The position numbers and the translations under genes were made by a program. From assembly GCF_007859765.1 (NCBI RefSeq), contig NZ_SIHJ01000009.1:1-60515 (forward strand): DNA of 60,515 nucleotides. The letters are read 5' to 3'. Shown here one piece after another: positions 6,294 to 15,498 of this stretch; the first letter of the stretch is position 1; the number at the start of each line of letters is the position of its first letter. This DNA is from Posidoniimonas corsicana (GTDB taxonomy: Bacteria; Planctomycetota; Planctomycetia; Pirellulales; Lacipirellulaceae). The notes beneath the pieces were generated by a model. That model made no database searches, was not told the origin of the DNA, and saw only the letters and a program-made list of their open reading frames with translations.

Positions 6294-6932
6294 TCAAGGA
6301 GTAAACCCGTACTTCGACGCGATGCTCCTTACGTACTTCCGCGAGGCGCCCGTTCGTTGAGCGATCACGCCGTAATCCGGTGCGACTCCCCTCGCTCTCG
6401 CGTCCGCCAGGAGATTCACAGCTGCGCGAACTACCTCACTGCGCGGCTCACGCGTGCTTCGATGCGGAACCTCGATCTGCTCGTCTCCAATTACCCGAAC
6501 ACATTCCTTGTAGAGGTGCAGTTCCAAGAGACCGATATCGAAGGCAGGAAACCGCCGAGCAGAAAGTTCCTTAAAGAACCGCGTCATGCTCTCTTCATCG
6601 GGTTCCGAGGTGAGACCAGAGGCTGCGGCGGTCGACAATACGTCCTCTCCATACTCCTCAGCCACCTCTAGGTAAGACAGTCCGGCATACGAACCAACCT
6701 GAGCTGGGAATGGGTTCGCCGCATTGAACAGTTGGCGGGTTTCCGGCTTTACTGACTCGCGAAGGCAGTCCAGTGAGTCCTCCAGGTGCGCCGCACGGCT
6801 GGCAACATCGCCAGGGCTGTTTACGCTGTTGTCGCAATTGGGCGGAATGAACGACGCATATGCAGCACACTCCACCACGGAATGAGCCAATCGATATGAC
6901 TCGATGCACAACGCTTTCTGGCGATCGTTCAA
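6294..6932 (-). CDS. Hypothetical protein with C-terminal HTH
   Basis: A 212-residue protein read from TTG at 6932, supported by AGGAGG six bases upstream. The N-terminal 150 residues are mostly helical with scattered Cys (positions near 9, 22, 33 and 56) and no recognised domain. The last 45 residues look like a helix-turn-helix: VVRAAVNLLADARARGV then YGVIAQRTGASRKYVRSIAS. It is the first gene of the minus-strand series and may be the master regulator of the element. Function is unknown. Confidence 0.55.
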   Translation of the reverse strand: MNDRQKALCIESYRLAHSVVECAAYASFIPPNCDNSVNSPGDVASRAAHLEDSLDCLRESVKPETRQLFNAANPFPAQVGSYAGLSYLEVAEEYGEDVLSTAAASGLTSEPDEESMTRFFKELSARRFPAFDIGLLELHLYKECVRVIGDEQIEVPHRSTREPRSEVVRAAVNLLADARARGVAPDYGVIAQRTGASRKYVRSIASKYGFTP

Positions 6933-6962
6933 CAGAATCCTCCTGCTAGTCCAACCCGGCCA

Positions 6963-6994
6963 GCCCGAGCGCCGCAGGAGAGGGCTGCTCGGGC
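6963..6994 (-). terminator. Weak stem-loop at end of RND locus
   Basis: GCCCGAGC (6963-6970) pairs with GCTCGGGC (6987-6994) around a 16-base loop. It lies downstream of the minus-strand efflux genes and before the TTG-started gene at 6932. No T-tract follows, so it would be at best an imperfect or Rho-assisted terminator. Confidence 0.25.
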
Positions 6995-7046
6995 AGGCCG
7001 ACGCGGGTGATCAAGCCCGCTGGCTGGATGGTTGTTCGCCGCCATT

Positions 7047-7163
7047 CTAGCGGCTACGGGGCGTCCCCTCCTGCAGCTTCTGCAGCGCCTCGTGCAGCGC
7101 TTTGGCCAGAAGGGCCTGGAACTGCGGCGATTCCGCTAACTGTTCGAGTCTTGTATCGCCCAC
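7047..7163 (-). CDS. Possible 38-residue helical microprotein after RND permease
   Basis: A GTG-started frame beginning 26 bases after the stop of the second RND permease. The product is one amphipathic helix with regular coding character (LEQLAESPQFQALLAKALHE, then ALQKLQEGTPRSR). There is no transmembrane stretch, so it is unlike the AcrZ-type RND accessory peptides. The ribosome-binding site is weak (AGAAAAGAA). It could be a small cytosolic partner or the remnant of a longer gene. Confidence 0.35.
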   Translation of the reverse strand: MGDTRLEQLAESPQFQALLAKALHEALQKLQEGTPRSR

Positions 7164-7189
7164 TTCTTTTCTCTTAGACGTAGCTAGTC

Positions 7190-10100
7190 TTACTGTCTTG
7201 CCGAAGCGTCTTGCTGCTGGCGGTCGGTCACGGCCATGATCGCGTAGTAGAACACCGGTGTAAGAATGACGCCGAATAGCGTTACGCCGAGCATGCCGAA
7301 GAACACCGCGGCGCCCAGCATGTAGCGCATTTCGGCGCCGGCGCCGGTCGCCATGACCAGCGGGACGACGCCCAAGATGAACGCGAACGAGGTCATCAGC
7401 ACGGGCCGCAGGCGTAGGCGGCACGCGTCGAGCGTGGCCTGACGGCGGGACGCGCCCTGGGCTTGTCGTTGGCGGGCGAACTCGACGATCAGGATCGCGT
7501 TCTTGCACGCCAGCCCGACCAGCACGACAAAGCCGATCTGCGTAAAGATGTTCACGTCCAGGCCCAGGTACAACACGCCGGCGACCGAACTGAGCAGGCA
7601 CATCGGCACGACCAGGATCACCGCGAGCGGCAGCAGCCAGCTCTCGTAGAGCGCGGCCAGCACGAGGAAGACAAAGACCACCGCCAGGGCGAACACGTAC
7701 ATCGCCGTGTTGCCCGCCTGCAGCTGCATGTAGATCATGTCGGCCCACTGGAAGGCCATCTGCTTAGGGAGCTGTTCACGGGCGATGCGCCGCATTGCCT
7801 CCACCCCCTGGCCTGAGCTTGTGCCGGGTGCGAAGTCGCCATAGACAATCGCCGCGGGGTAGCTGTTGAACCGTTGCAGCATCACCGGGCCGCTGACACG
7901 TTTGACGGACAAGAGCGTCGACAGCGGGACCATGTCTCCCTGGCGGTTCTTGACCTGGATCAGTCGGATGTCGGAAACCCGGCTGCGGTAGTCGGACTCG
8001 GCCATGACGTTCACCTGCCACGACCTGCCGAACTCGTTGAAGTCGTTCACGTAGTAGGAGCCGATGTTGTACTGCAACGCGCTGAACACGTCGGCGACGC
8101 TGACCCCAAGCGACTCGCACTTGTCGCGGGCCACATCAAGGTAGATCCACGGCGTGTCCGCTCGCAGTCCTGTAAACAGACCACTAAGCCCGTCGGTAGA
8201 GTTGCCGCGCTCGACTAGAGCGTCCGCGGCGTGCTCCAGCGCTAACAGCCCCTGGTCGTCCCGGTCCTCAACCACCAGCGTGAAGCCGCCGATCACGCCA
8301 AGCCCATCAACCGGGGGAGGCGCGAAGACGGCCGTCTGGGCCTGGCTCACTTGCTGCCGGCAAGCGGAGCGGATCCGTGCGGCGATCGCGTCGGCGGTTA
8401 AATCACGCGAACTACGCTGATGGAACGGCTCAAGCATGACGTACAACGATCCTAGGTTCGACGCGTTGGCGTTGAGCAGGATCGACTGGCCCGAGATTCC
8501 CACAGTGTGCGCCACGCCCGGCGTCCCCCGGGCAATTTGCTCGACGGCGGATGTGACGGCCTCGGTCCTTTGCAGAGACGCGGCGTCGGGCAACTGGACG
8601 TTGAGCAGCAGGTAGCCCTTGTCCTGCTGCGGCACGAAACCGGAAGGCGCATGGTCCAGCGTGTCGTACGTCAGGTAGAGCAACCCACCGTAGATCACGA
8701 GCACCACGACGCAGACGCGGAGCAGAATCCCTGTTGCGGCGGTATAAGCCCGGTTGCTTTGGTCGAAGGCCAGATTGAACAGCTTGAAGAACCAGCCGAA
8801 CAGGCCGTTGAGCAATCTGGTCAGGATGTCGGGCTTGGCGCCGACCGGCTGGAGAAGCAACGCCGCGAGGGCGGGGCTGAGCGTCAGCGAGTTGAAGGCG
8901 GAGATGATCGTCGACACCGCGATCGTCACGCCAAACTGCCGGAAGAACTCACCGGTTATGCCCGCGATGAACGCGCACGGCAGGAATACCGCCGAGAGCA
9001 CCAAGGCCACGGCGACCACAGGCCCCGTAACTTCTTGCATCGCTTTGACTGCCGCGGCGTGGGGCGTTTCACCCTGCTCGAGCCATCGCTGCACGTTCTC
9101 CACTACGACAATAGCGTCGTCGACGACCACGCCGATCGCTAGCACCAGGCCAAACAGCGAGAGGTTGTTGAGGCTGAACCCGAGCACCGCCATCACCGCA
9201 AAGGCGCCAACTATCGCCACCGGCACGGCGATTAGTGGGATGAGCGTGGCCCGCCAGTTCTGCAGGAAGACCAGCACCACGAGCCCGACAAGCACCATCG
9301 CGTCGCGGAGCGTCTTGAACACCTCGGTGATCGATTCGTGGATGAACGGGGTGGTGTCGTAGACGATCTGGTACTCGACGCCCGGCGGGAACCGGCGGCT
9401 GAGCTCGTCCATCTTTGCGTAGACGCTGCGCGCCGTCGCAATGGCGTTAGACCCCGGGAGCTGGAAGACCGAGAGCGCGACCGATGGCTCCCCGTCCAGC
9501 GTGCACGCCTGGCTGTACTGCTGAGACCCTAGCTCGACCCGAGCGACGTCCGACAGGCGGACGATGCTGGCCGCCGGGTTGACCCCGATGCCCGTGTTCT
9601 TCGCGATCCGCGCGTTGGCGTTCGCCGCCGCGGTAGCGCTGCGGGCGGCGCCCGTCGAGGTGTTGCCCCGCGCCCCGTCGCCGGTCAGCCCGCCCCGGAG
9701 ATCGCTCTTGATCACGATGTCGCTGAACTCATCGACCGTGGTCAGGCGCCCCAGGGTAGTGATCGCCAATTCCAGCTGCTGACCGGCCGGCGCGGGCTCT
9801 GCCCCGATCTGACCGGCGGTGATCTGGGCGTTCTGGTCCTCGATCGCTTGCACCACCTCCGCGGCCGTCAGCCCCAGCGAGGCAAGCCGCTGCGGGTCTA
9901 GCCACACCCTCATGCTGTAGTCGCGTTGCCCCATGAAGGTCACGTCCCCCACGCCGTCGAGACGCGCCAGCTCATCCTTAATCTGGAGCGACGCGTAGTT
10001 GCTCAGGTAGAGGTTGTCCCGCAGCATCTGGTCGGTTTCGGGGTCTCGCTGCGACACGAGGTTGATGATCATCAGCGTGTTAGGCGACTTCTTCGTAACC

Positions 10101-10486
10101 GTGATCCCCTGCTGCTGCACGATCGACGGGATTGTGGGGAGCGCCAGTGACACCCGATTCTGCACCAACACCTGATCGATCGTGACGTCGGTTTCCAGCT
10201 CGAAAGTGATCGTGAGCGTGTAGGCGCCGTCGTTCGTGCACACCGATGACATGTAGATCATGCCTTCGACGCCGTTGACCTGCTCCTCGATCGCCGAGGC
10301 GATCGTGTCTCGCACCACCTCGGCGTTCGCCCCGGGGTATCGGGCCGAAACCACGATCGTCGGCGGAGTGATGTTGGGGTACTGCGATACCGGCAGTTGG
10401 AAGACCGCGATTGCGCCGCTGATTGTGATCACAATCGAAAGCACCGCGGCGAAGATCGGACGGTTGATGAAGAACTCGGAGATCAC
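7190..10486 (-). CDS. RND efflux permease, HAE1 family (second of tandem pair)
   Basis: A 1098-residue inner-membrane proton/drug antiporter of the AcrB/MexB type. The N-terminus MISEFFINRPIFAAVLSIVI is the family's TM1 signature. The TM4 proton-relay pair is intact in VVVDDAIVVVENVQ (Asp456-Asp457) and the TM10 Lys is in CKNAILIVEF (Lys995). Compared with its neighbour it has about 39 extra residues before VARVELGSQ, an Ala/Asn/Thr/Gly-rich stretch near residues 263-302 in the pore/docking region. Its ATG overlaps the preceding permease stop as ATGA, so the two are translationally coupled. Substrate cannot be read from the sequence; drugs, detergents or metabolites are all possible. Confidence 0.93.
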   Translation of the reverse strand: MISEFFINRPIFAAVLSIVITISGAIAVFQLPVSQYPNITPPTIVVSARYPGANAEVVRDTIASAIEEQVNGVEGMIYMSSVCTNDGAYTLTITFELETDVTIDQVLVQNRVSLALPTIPSIVQQQGITVTKKSPNTLMIINLVSQRDPETDQMLRDNLYLSNYASLQIKDELARLDGVGDVTFMGQRDYSMRVWLDPQRLASLGLTAAEVVQAIEDQNAQITAGQIGAEPAPAGQQLELAITTLGRLTTVDEFSDIVIKSDLRGGLTGDGARGNTSTGAARSATAAANANARIAKNTGIGVNPAASIVRLSDVARVELGSQQYSQACTLDGEPSVALSVFQLPGSNAIATARSVYAKMDELSRRFPPGVEYQIVYDTTPFIHESITEVFKTLRDAMVLVGLVVLVFLQNWRATLIPLIAVPVAIVGAFAVMAVLGFSLNNLSLFGLVLAIGVVVDDAIVVVENVQRWLEQGETPHAAAVKAMQEVTGPVVAVALVLSAVFLPCAFIAGITGEFFRQFGVTIAVSTIISAFNSLTLSPALAALLLQPVGAKPDILTRLLNGLFGWFFKLFNLAFDQSNRAYTAATGILLRVCVVVLVIYGGLLYLTYDTLDHAPSGFVPQQDKGYLLLNVQLPDAASLQRTEAVTSAVEQIARGTPGVAHTVGISGQSILLNANASNLGSLYVMLEPFHQRSSRDLTADAIAARIRSACRQQVSQAQTAVFAPPPVDGLGVIGGFTLVVEDRDDQGLLALEHAADALVERGNSTDGLSGLFTGLRADTPWIYLDVARDKCESLGVSVADVFSALQYNIGSYYVNDFNEFGRSWQVNVMAESDYRSRVSDIRLIQVKNRQGDMVPLSTLLSVKRVSGPVMLQRFNSYPAAIVYGDFAPGTSSGQGVEAMRRIAREQLPKQMAFQWADMIYMQLQAGNTAMYVFALAVVFVFLVLAALYESWLLPLAVILVVPMCLLSSVAGVLYLGLDVNIFTQIGFVVLVGLACKNAILIVEFARQRQAQGASRRQATLDACRLRLRPVLMTSFAFILGVVPLVMATGAGAEMRYMLGAAVFFGMLGVTLFGVILTPVFYYAIMAVTDRQQQDASARQ

Positions 10487-13400
10487 GCCGTTTCCTCCCG
10501 CAGCTCAGCGTGGCGGATGGACGGACGGGGCAGCCCTAGGACTGCGGCGCCGGCCAGCAGGCCTAACACAAGCCCCACTAGGATGGACCACCAGAAGGAC
10601 AACGGGCTCACCCTCCAGACCAGCAGCCCCAGCAGGCCGCCGACCCCCGGCCCGACAAGCAGCCCAACGGCGCGGCGCATGACGGGGGACGATAGCAGCC
10701 CCGCGGCGCCGACCCTGCGGATCAGGTAGTAGAAAACCGGCGTGAGCACGATCCCGAACAGCGTGACCCCAAACATCCCGCAGAACATCGCGACGCCCAG
10801 CGCCCGCCGCATTCCGGCGCCGGCGCCGGTCCCAACCACCAGCGGGAGCACTCCCAGCAGAAACGCACACGAGGTCATCACGATCGGCCGCAGCCGCACC
10901 TCCGCGGCTTCCACCACCGCGTCGAACAGTTCGGCGCCCTGGTCCTGAAGTTGTTTGGCAAACTCCACGATCAGCACCGCATTCTTGCAACTCAGCCCCA
11001 CCAGCACCACAAACCCAATCTGAGTAAAGATGTCGACGTTCATCACCGGGAACGCCCAGACGCCGAGGATCGAGAACAGCAGCCCGAGCGGGACCACCAT
11101 GATAATCGCCAGCGGCAACGCCCAGCTCTCGTACAGAGCCGACAGCACAAGGAAGACAAAGACCACCGACATGGCGAAGATGTAGACGGCCGTGTCGCCC
11201 GCCTCGACCTGCATGTAGCTGAGGCCCGTCCATTCGTGCTGCATGCCGTCAGTCAGCGACTCGGACGCCAGCTTGTCGACCACGCGGATCGCCTCACCCG
11301 AGCTGACGCCAAAGTCCGCCCGTCCCATGACCGGCGCCGACTCGTAGATGTTGTAGCGGAACACGATCGGCGGGCCGGTGACGATCTGCTGCGTCGAGAA
11401 CGCCCGCAGCGGCGTCATCGACCAGCTCGTGTTCCGCAGCGGCAGCCGCCCAAGGTCCTCCAGCTGGCTGCGCCGGCTCGCGTCCGCCTGGATGTTCACC
11501 TGCCACCGGCGACCGAAGAGGTTGAAGTCGTTGATGTAGGCCGACCCGGTGGTCGACTGCAGCGTCGACGCCACCTCCTTCACCGCGACGCCCATCGCCC
11601 GCGCGTGGGTTCTATCGACATCAAGCAGCACCGAGGGGTACTCGGCGTCTCGGAACGTGAACACGTCGGCGATCTCGCTGCTTGCCAGCGCGTCGTCGAG
11701 CAGCGTTTGGGTCGCGTGCTGCAGCTCTTGCTGCGGCGCCGCCGTGCGGTTCTCGACCATGAGCTCGAATCCCCCGGACACCCCCAGCCCTGCAACGGGC
11801 GGGGGCGGCAGGATCTGCACGATCGCGTCGTTCAACTTGGCCGGGTACTCGTTCCGCAGCCGCATCAGCATCAGCAGGCCGTTCTTGGAGAGCGTGCGTC
11901 GCTCCTCAAACGGGTCGAGGATGATGAACAGGGTGCCGTAGTTCGAGCTGTTCGCATTGACCAGTATCGAACGCCCCGACAACGTGATGACGTGCGCCAC
12001 GCCGGGCGTGTCCAGCAACTGCTGCTTGAGTCGCGAGAGCACCTCTGCGGTTCGCTGCATCGACGCGCCGTCGGGCAACTGCACGTTGGCTAGCAGATAC
12101 CCTTTGTCCTGCAAAGGGATGAAGCCCTGCGGTGCGTGCGTGAACGACCAGCCCGTCAGGTAGAGGAGTCCGGCGTACAGCAGCAGAGCGGTGAGGCTGC
12201 GGCGGACAAAGGCCCGCACCGCTCGTGAGTAGACTCGCTCGGAAAACTGGAAAGCCCGGTTGAACCAGCCGAACGGCCATCGCAGAAGCAGGAAGAGCGC
12301 TCGCCCAACCAAGTCCCTCGGGGCGCCCTTGGGCCTCAGCAGCCTCGCCGCAAGCACGGGGCTCAACGTCAGCGAGTTGAAAGCTGAGAATGCCGTCGAA
12401 ACCGCGATGGTAACCGCGAACTGGCGGAAGAACTCCCCGGTGATGCCCGCGATGAACGCGCAGGGCAGAAAGACGGCCGCCAGCACCAATGCCACCGCTA
12501 CGATGGGCCCCGACACCTCGTCCATCGCTTTGATGGCCGCCTCTCGCGGTTCGAGCCCCTCCTCAAGCCACCGCTGCACGTTCTCCACCACGACGATCGC
12601 GTCATCCACGACTATGCCCACCGCCAAGACCAGCCCGAACAGCGACAAGGTGTTGAGCGAGAACCCGATCATCGCCATCACGGCGAACGTGCCGACAATC
12701 GCCACGGGGACAGCGACCAGCGGGATGATGGTCGCCCGCCAGTTCTGCAGGAACAGCAGGACCACCACCGCCACCAGCACGGTCGCCTCGCCGAGCGTGT
12801 GGAAAACATCACGGATCGACTCGGCGGTAAATGGCGTGGTGTCGTAGACGATGGCGTACTCGAGCCCGGCCGGGAACGCGCCGGCGAGCTCCTTCATCTT
12901 CGCGCGGATCGCCGTGCCCACCTCCAGGGCGTTGGCGCCGGGGAGCTGGTACAGCGCCAGGCCGACGGTGGGCATGCCGTCGAGCGTGGACGTCATGCGG
13001 ATGGCCTGCGACCCCAGCTCCACCCGTGCCACGTCGCGCAAGAGCACGGACCGCGTGGTCGGGCCGTGACGCGTGACCCCGTCGCTTTCCGTCTTGACGA
13101 CGATCTGCTCGAAGTCCTCGACCGTGCCCAGCCGGCCTTTGGCGGAGAGCGTTAGCTGCAGTTGCTGCGTCGACGCTGCCGGCGCGCCGCCGAGCTGCCC
13201 CATGACCGCCTGGATGTTCTGCCCCCTTAGGGCGGCTACGACATCGCCAGGCGTCATGCGCCGGTAGGCCAGTTGATCGGGCAGCAACCAGACCCGGATG
13301 CTGTAGTCCCGCTGCCCGAGGAACGTCAGGTCGCCGACCCCGTCGATGCGGGACAGCTCGTCGATCACGTGCAGCGTCGCGTAGTTGCTCATGTAGAGCG

Positions 13401-13854
13401 TGTCGTAGGTCTGGTTGGGCGAGACCAGGTTGACGACCAGCAGGATGTCCGGCGACTTCTTCTGAACGACGACCCCCTGCACCTGCACAATCTGCGGCAG
13501 CTGCGGCATCGCCAGCGACACCCGATTCTGCACGGCGACCATCGCCTCGTCGATGTCGGTCTCTAGGGCGAAGGTGACCGTCAGCATGTATGTGCCGTCA
13601 TTGGACGACTGCGACGACATGTAAAGCATTCCCTCGACGCCATTGACCTGCTGCTCGATCGGCGACGCGATTGTGTCGGCCATCGTCCGCGCGCTGGCGC
13701 CGGGGTACCGAGCGATCACCTGGATCGTGGGTGGCGTTATCTCGGGGTACTGTGAAACCGGCAGCGTGAACACCGCCAGGGCGCCTGCGAGCGTGATCAG
13801 GAGCGAGATTACCGACGCGAAGACCGGGCGTTCGATGAAGAACCGGGAGATCAT
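10483..13854 (-). CDS. RND efflux permease, HAE1 family (first of tandem pair)
   Basis: A 1123-residue RND permease. ATG 13854 is chosen because MISRFFIERPVFASVISLLI is the canonical N-terminus; a frame extending to 13962 adds an Arg/Pro-rich stretch overlapping the adaptor gene. Proton-relay residues are present: VVDDAIVVVENVQ (Asp417-Asp418) and CKNAVLIVEF (Lys957). After the usual end at VFYYLIRRVG there are about 80 more residues with two further hydrophobic segments (AVGLLVGPGVGGLLGLLVW and WSILVGLVLGLLAGAAVL), not typical of AcrB. It lies 40 bases after the adaptor gene. Two permeases with one adaptor recall MdtABC, where MdtB and MdtC form mixed trimers. Confidence 0.93.
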   Translation of the reverse strand: MISRFFIERPVFASVISLLITLAGALAVFTLPVSQYPEITPPTIQVIARYPGASARTMADTIASPIEQQVNGVEGMLYMSSQSSNDGTYMLTVTFALETDIDEAMVAVQNRVSLAMPQLPQIVQVQGVVVQKKSPDILLVVNLVSPNQTYDTLYMSNYATLHVIDELSRIDGVGDLTFLGQRDYSIRVWLLPDQLAYRRMTPGDVVAALRGQNIQAVMGQLGGAPAASTQQLQLTLSAKGRLGTVEDFEQIVVKTESDGVTRHGPTTRSVLLRDVARVELGSQAIRMTSTLDGMPTVGLALYQLPGANALEVGTAIRAKMKELAGAFPAGLEYAIVYDTTPFTAESIRDVFHTLGEATVLVAVVVLLFLQNWRATIIPLVAVPVAIVGTFAVMAMIGFSLNTLSLFGLVLAVGIVVDDAIVVVENVQRWLEEGLEPREAAIKAMDEVSGPIVAVALVLAAVFLPCAFIAGITGEFFRQFAVTIAVSTAFSAFNSLTLSPVLAARLLRPKGAPRDLVGRALFLLLRWPFGWFNRAFQFSERVYSRAVRAFVRRSLTALLLYAGLLYLTGWSFTHAPQGFIPLQDKGYLLANVQLPDGASMQRTAEVLSRLKQQLLDTPGVAHVITLSGRSILVNANSSNYGTLFIILDPFEERRTLSKNGLLMLMRLRNEYPAKLNDAIVQILPPPPVAGLGVSGGFELMVENRTAAPQQELQHATQTLLDDALASSEIADVFTFRDAEYPSVLLDVDRTHARAMGVAVKEVASTLQSTTGSAYINDFNLFGRRWQVNIQADASRRSQLEDLGRLPLRNTSWSMTPLRAFSTQQIVTGPPIVFRYNIYESAPVMGRADFGVSSGEAIRVVDKLASESLTDGMQHEWTGLSYMQVEAGDTAVYIFAMSVVFVFLVLSALYESWALPLAIIMVVPLGLLFSILGVWAFPVMNVDIFTQIGFVVLVGLSCKNAVLIVEFAKQLQDQGAELFDAVVEAAEVRLRPIVMTSCAFLLGVLPLVVGTGAGAGMRRALGVAMFCGMFGVTLFGIVLTPVFYYLIRRVGAAGLLSSPVMRRAVGLLVGPGVGGLLGLLVWRVSPLSFWWSILVGLVLGLLAGAAVLGLPRPSIRHAELREETA

Positions 13855-13894
13855 CGAGCTCTCGAAAGACGGGTCCGGTGAGGCTGGCGATCGG

Positions 13895-15175
13895 CTAGGG
13901 CGTCGCGGGAGCGGGCGCGGCGGGCTGGGGTGTGCTCTCCGGTGCGGCGTTTGACGAGTCACCGCCTGCCGGGGCGCCCATCGCCGGAATCGGCGCCGGC
14001 GTCGCGACTGCCTGGGCGGTCGGCATTGGCGCCTCCTTCACCTGGGCTTGCTCTCCAGGCTTGGCGAACTGGACTCCACTCACCACTACCCGCTCTCCCT
14101 CCGCCAGCCCGTTTCGGACAACCCACAGGCCGTCGTCCGTCATGCGGCCGAGCTCCACCCGCCGGTACTCAACCTTGCCCTGCGCATCGACCAGGTACAG
14201 GAACGTCTGCCCCTGATCGTTGACCACCGCCCTCTCAGCGACCAGGGGCAGCCGCTCGGGCTTTCCGACCGGGAGCTTCACACGCACGAACATCCCCGGC
14301 AGCAGCATCCGAACACCCGCCGCGCCGGCGGGGTTCTCAAACTCGCCGCGGACCACAATCGTGCCGGTGGAGGAGTCGACCACGTTGTTCGCGAAGTCGA
14401 TGACGCCGTGGTGTGAGAAGCCGTTGTCGTCCTGCAGGCCGATCGATACGGGCGCCTTCCCCGACTTGGCGGGGGGCGATTGCCCATCGTACATCGATCG
14501 GAGCACCTGCAGCATCGTCTGCTCGTCGACGTCGAAGTAGGCGTAGATTGGCGACTGCGACACCACCGTTGTGATGAGCGTCTGGTTCTGCGTCACCAGG
14601 TTGCCCACTGTCAGGTAGTAGCGGCTGACGCGTCCGTCGATTGGCGAGTAGACCTTCGTGAACTCGAGATCAAGTCGGTACTGCTCCAGGTTGGCCTTTG
14701 CCGACTGCACCGCCGCCTGGGCCTCTTGGACCTTCGCCTCACGGGTGTCCAGCTCCTGCTGACTGATGGCCCCCGCATTCTCTGCTCGGATCGCCTTGGC
14801 GCGATCGTTCTCTTTCTGGGCGAGGTTCAGCTGCGCCTCGTTAAGCGTGACCTCGCCCTGCGCGGCGTCAAGCTTGGCTTGGTAGGGCCGGGGATCAATC
14901 TCCGCCAACAGCTCCCCCGACTTCACCACGCCCCCTTCACTGAACGGGAGCTTGACCAGATATCCCGTTACGCGGGCCTGGATATCGACCGATTGCGCTG
15001 CGGCGGTCGTGCCGGTGAACACCCTGAAGTCCCCCACCTCACGGACGATCGGCTTGCTAACGGTCAGGGTGACCGGCTGAGCGGGGGGCGGTTGCAACGC
15101 GGCGGGCCGGCAGCCTACAAGCGTCAGCAGCGTTGCCAGGGTGGGCAGGACTTGGGTGAGGTTCCAGGCACGCAT
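13895..15175 (-). CDS. RND periplasmic adaptor (membrane fusion lipoprotein)
   Basis: A 426-residue HlyD/AcrA-type adaptor linking RND permeases to an outer-membrane channel. The signal peptide ends in a lipobox LVGC (Cys22), predicting a lipid anchor. The lipoyl half-motif (VTGYLVKLPFSEGGVVKSGE) is followed by an alpha-helical hairpin (about 105-185), a second lipoyl half around YSPIDGRVSRY, then beta-barrel and membrane-proximal domains. The last 45 residues are Pro/Ala-rich and probably disordered. It is the first gene of the minus-strand operon and lies back to back with the outer-membrane factor gene across a shared 323-base promoter region. Confidence 0.92.
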   Translation of the reverse strand: MRAWNLTQVLPTLATLLTLVGCRPAALQPPPAQPVTLTVSKPIVREVGDFRVFTGTTAAAQSVDIQARVTGYLVKLPFSEGGVVKSGELLAEIDPRPYQAKLDAAQGEVTLNEAQLNLAQKENDRAKAIRAENAGAISQQELDTREAKVQEAQAAVQSAKANLEQYRLDLEFTKVYSPIDGRVSRYYLTVGNLVTQNQTLITTVVSQSPIYAYFDVDEQTMLQVLRSMYDGQSPPAKSGKAPVSIGLQDDNGFSHHGVIDFANNVVDSSTGTIVVRGEFENPAGAAGVRMLLPGMFVRVKLPVGKPERLPLVAERAVVNDQGQTFLYLVDAQGKVEYRRVELGRMTDDGLWVVRNGLAEGERVVVSGVQFAKPGEQAQVKEAPMPTAQAVATPAPIPAMGAPAGGDSSNAAPESTPQPAAPAPATP

Positions 15176-15498
15176 GAGAGTAAGGAGCCGCGGGTTCTCC
15201 GGAGTGGAATTGCGTCCAATTCGCCAGGGCGATTATAGCCACAATCCCACCAGCCTGTGGGCGGCTTCTCAGCAGAGGATCTCGCCCTCTCCATCCCTCT
15301 CCCACCGCATGCCCGCCCGCCTGGGACCGCCCCACAGCCATGCTGTTGACCGATGGTAAGCCTTGACGGTTGTAACGGTCGGTTCGACGCCAGGGTTCCA
15401 CGTGTCCGCTCCGCACCGGTTGCACCGATTAAGTGCGTTGTACGGTTTCAACGCGTCGTGACGCGTGCAGTCTCGAGAGATCAGCAGCAGTCGGACGC
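15176..15498. promoter_or_regulatory. Divergent promoter region of efflux locus with palindrome
   Basis: This 323-base region separates the adaptor (minus) and outer-membrane factor (plus) genes, so both promoters should lie here. A perfect palindrome, ACGCGTC-GT-GACGCGT (15451-15466), ends 32 bases before the plus-strand start codon, a likely position for a repressor such as the TetR or MarR types common at RND loci. No regulator gene is encoded next to it, and no clear -35/-10 pair could be picked out. Confidence 0.45.

Noticed and set aside
10951-12093. 380-codon plus-strand open frame
   Set aside because: Antisense to the RND permease; extreme Arg/His/Asp/Gln content without domain motifs.
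15240-15440. Possible riboswitch or small RNA in the divergent efflux promoter region
   Set aside because: Short dyads are present but no known riboswitch core or terminator could be recognised.
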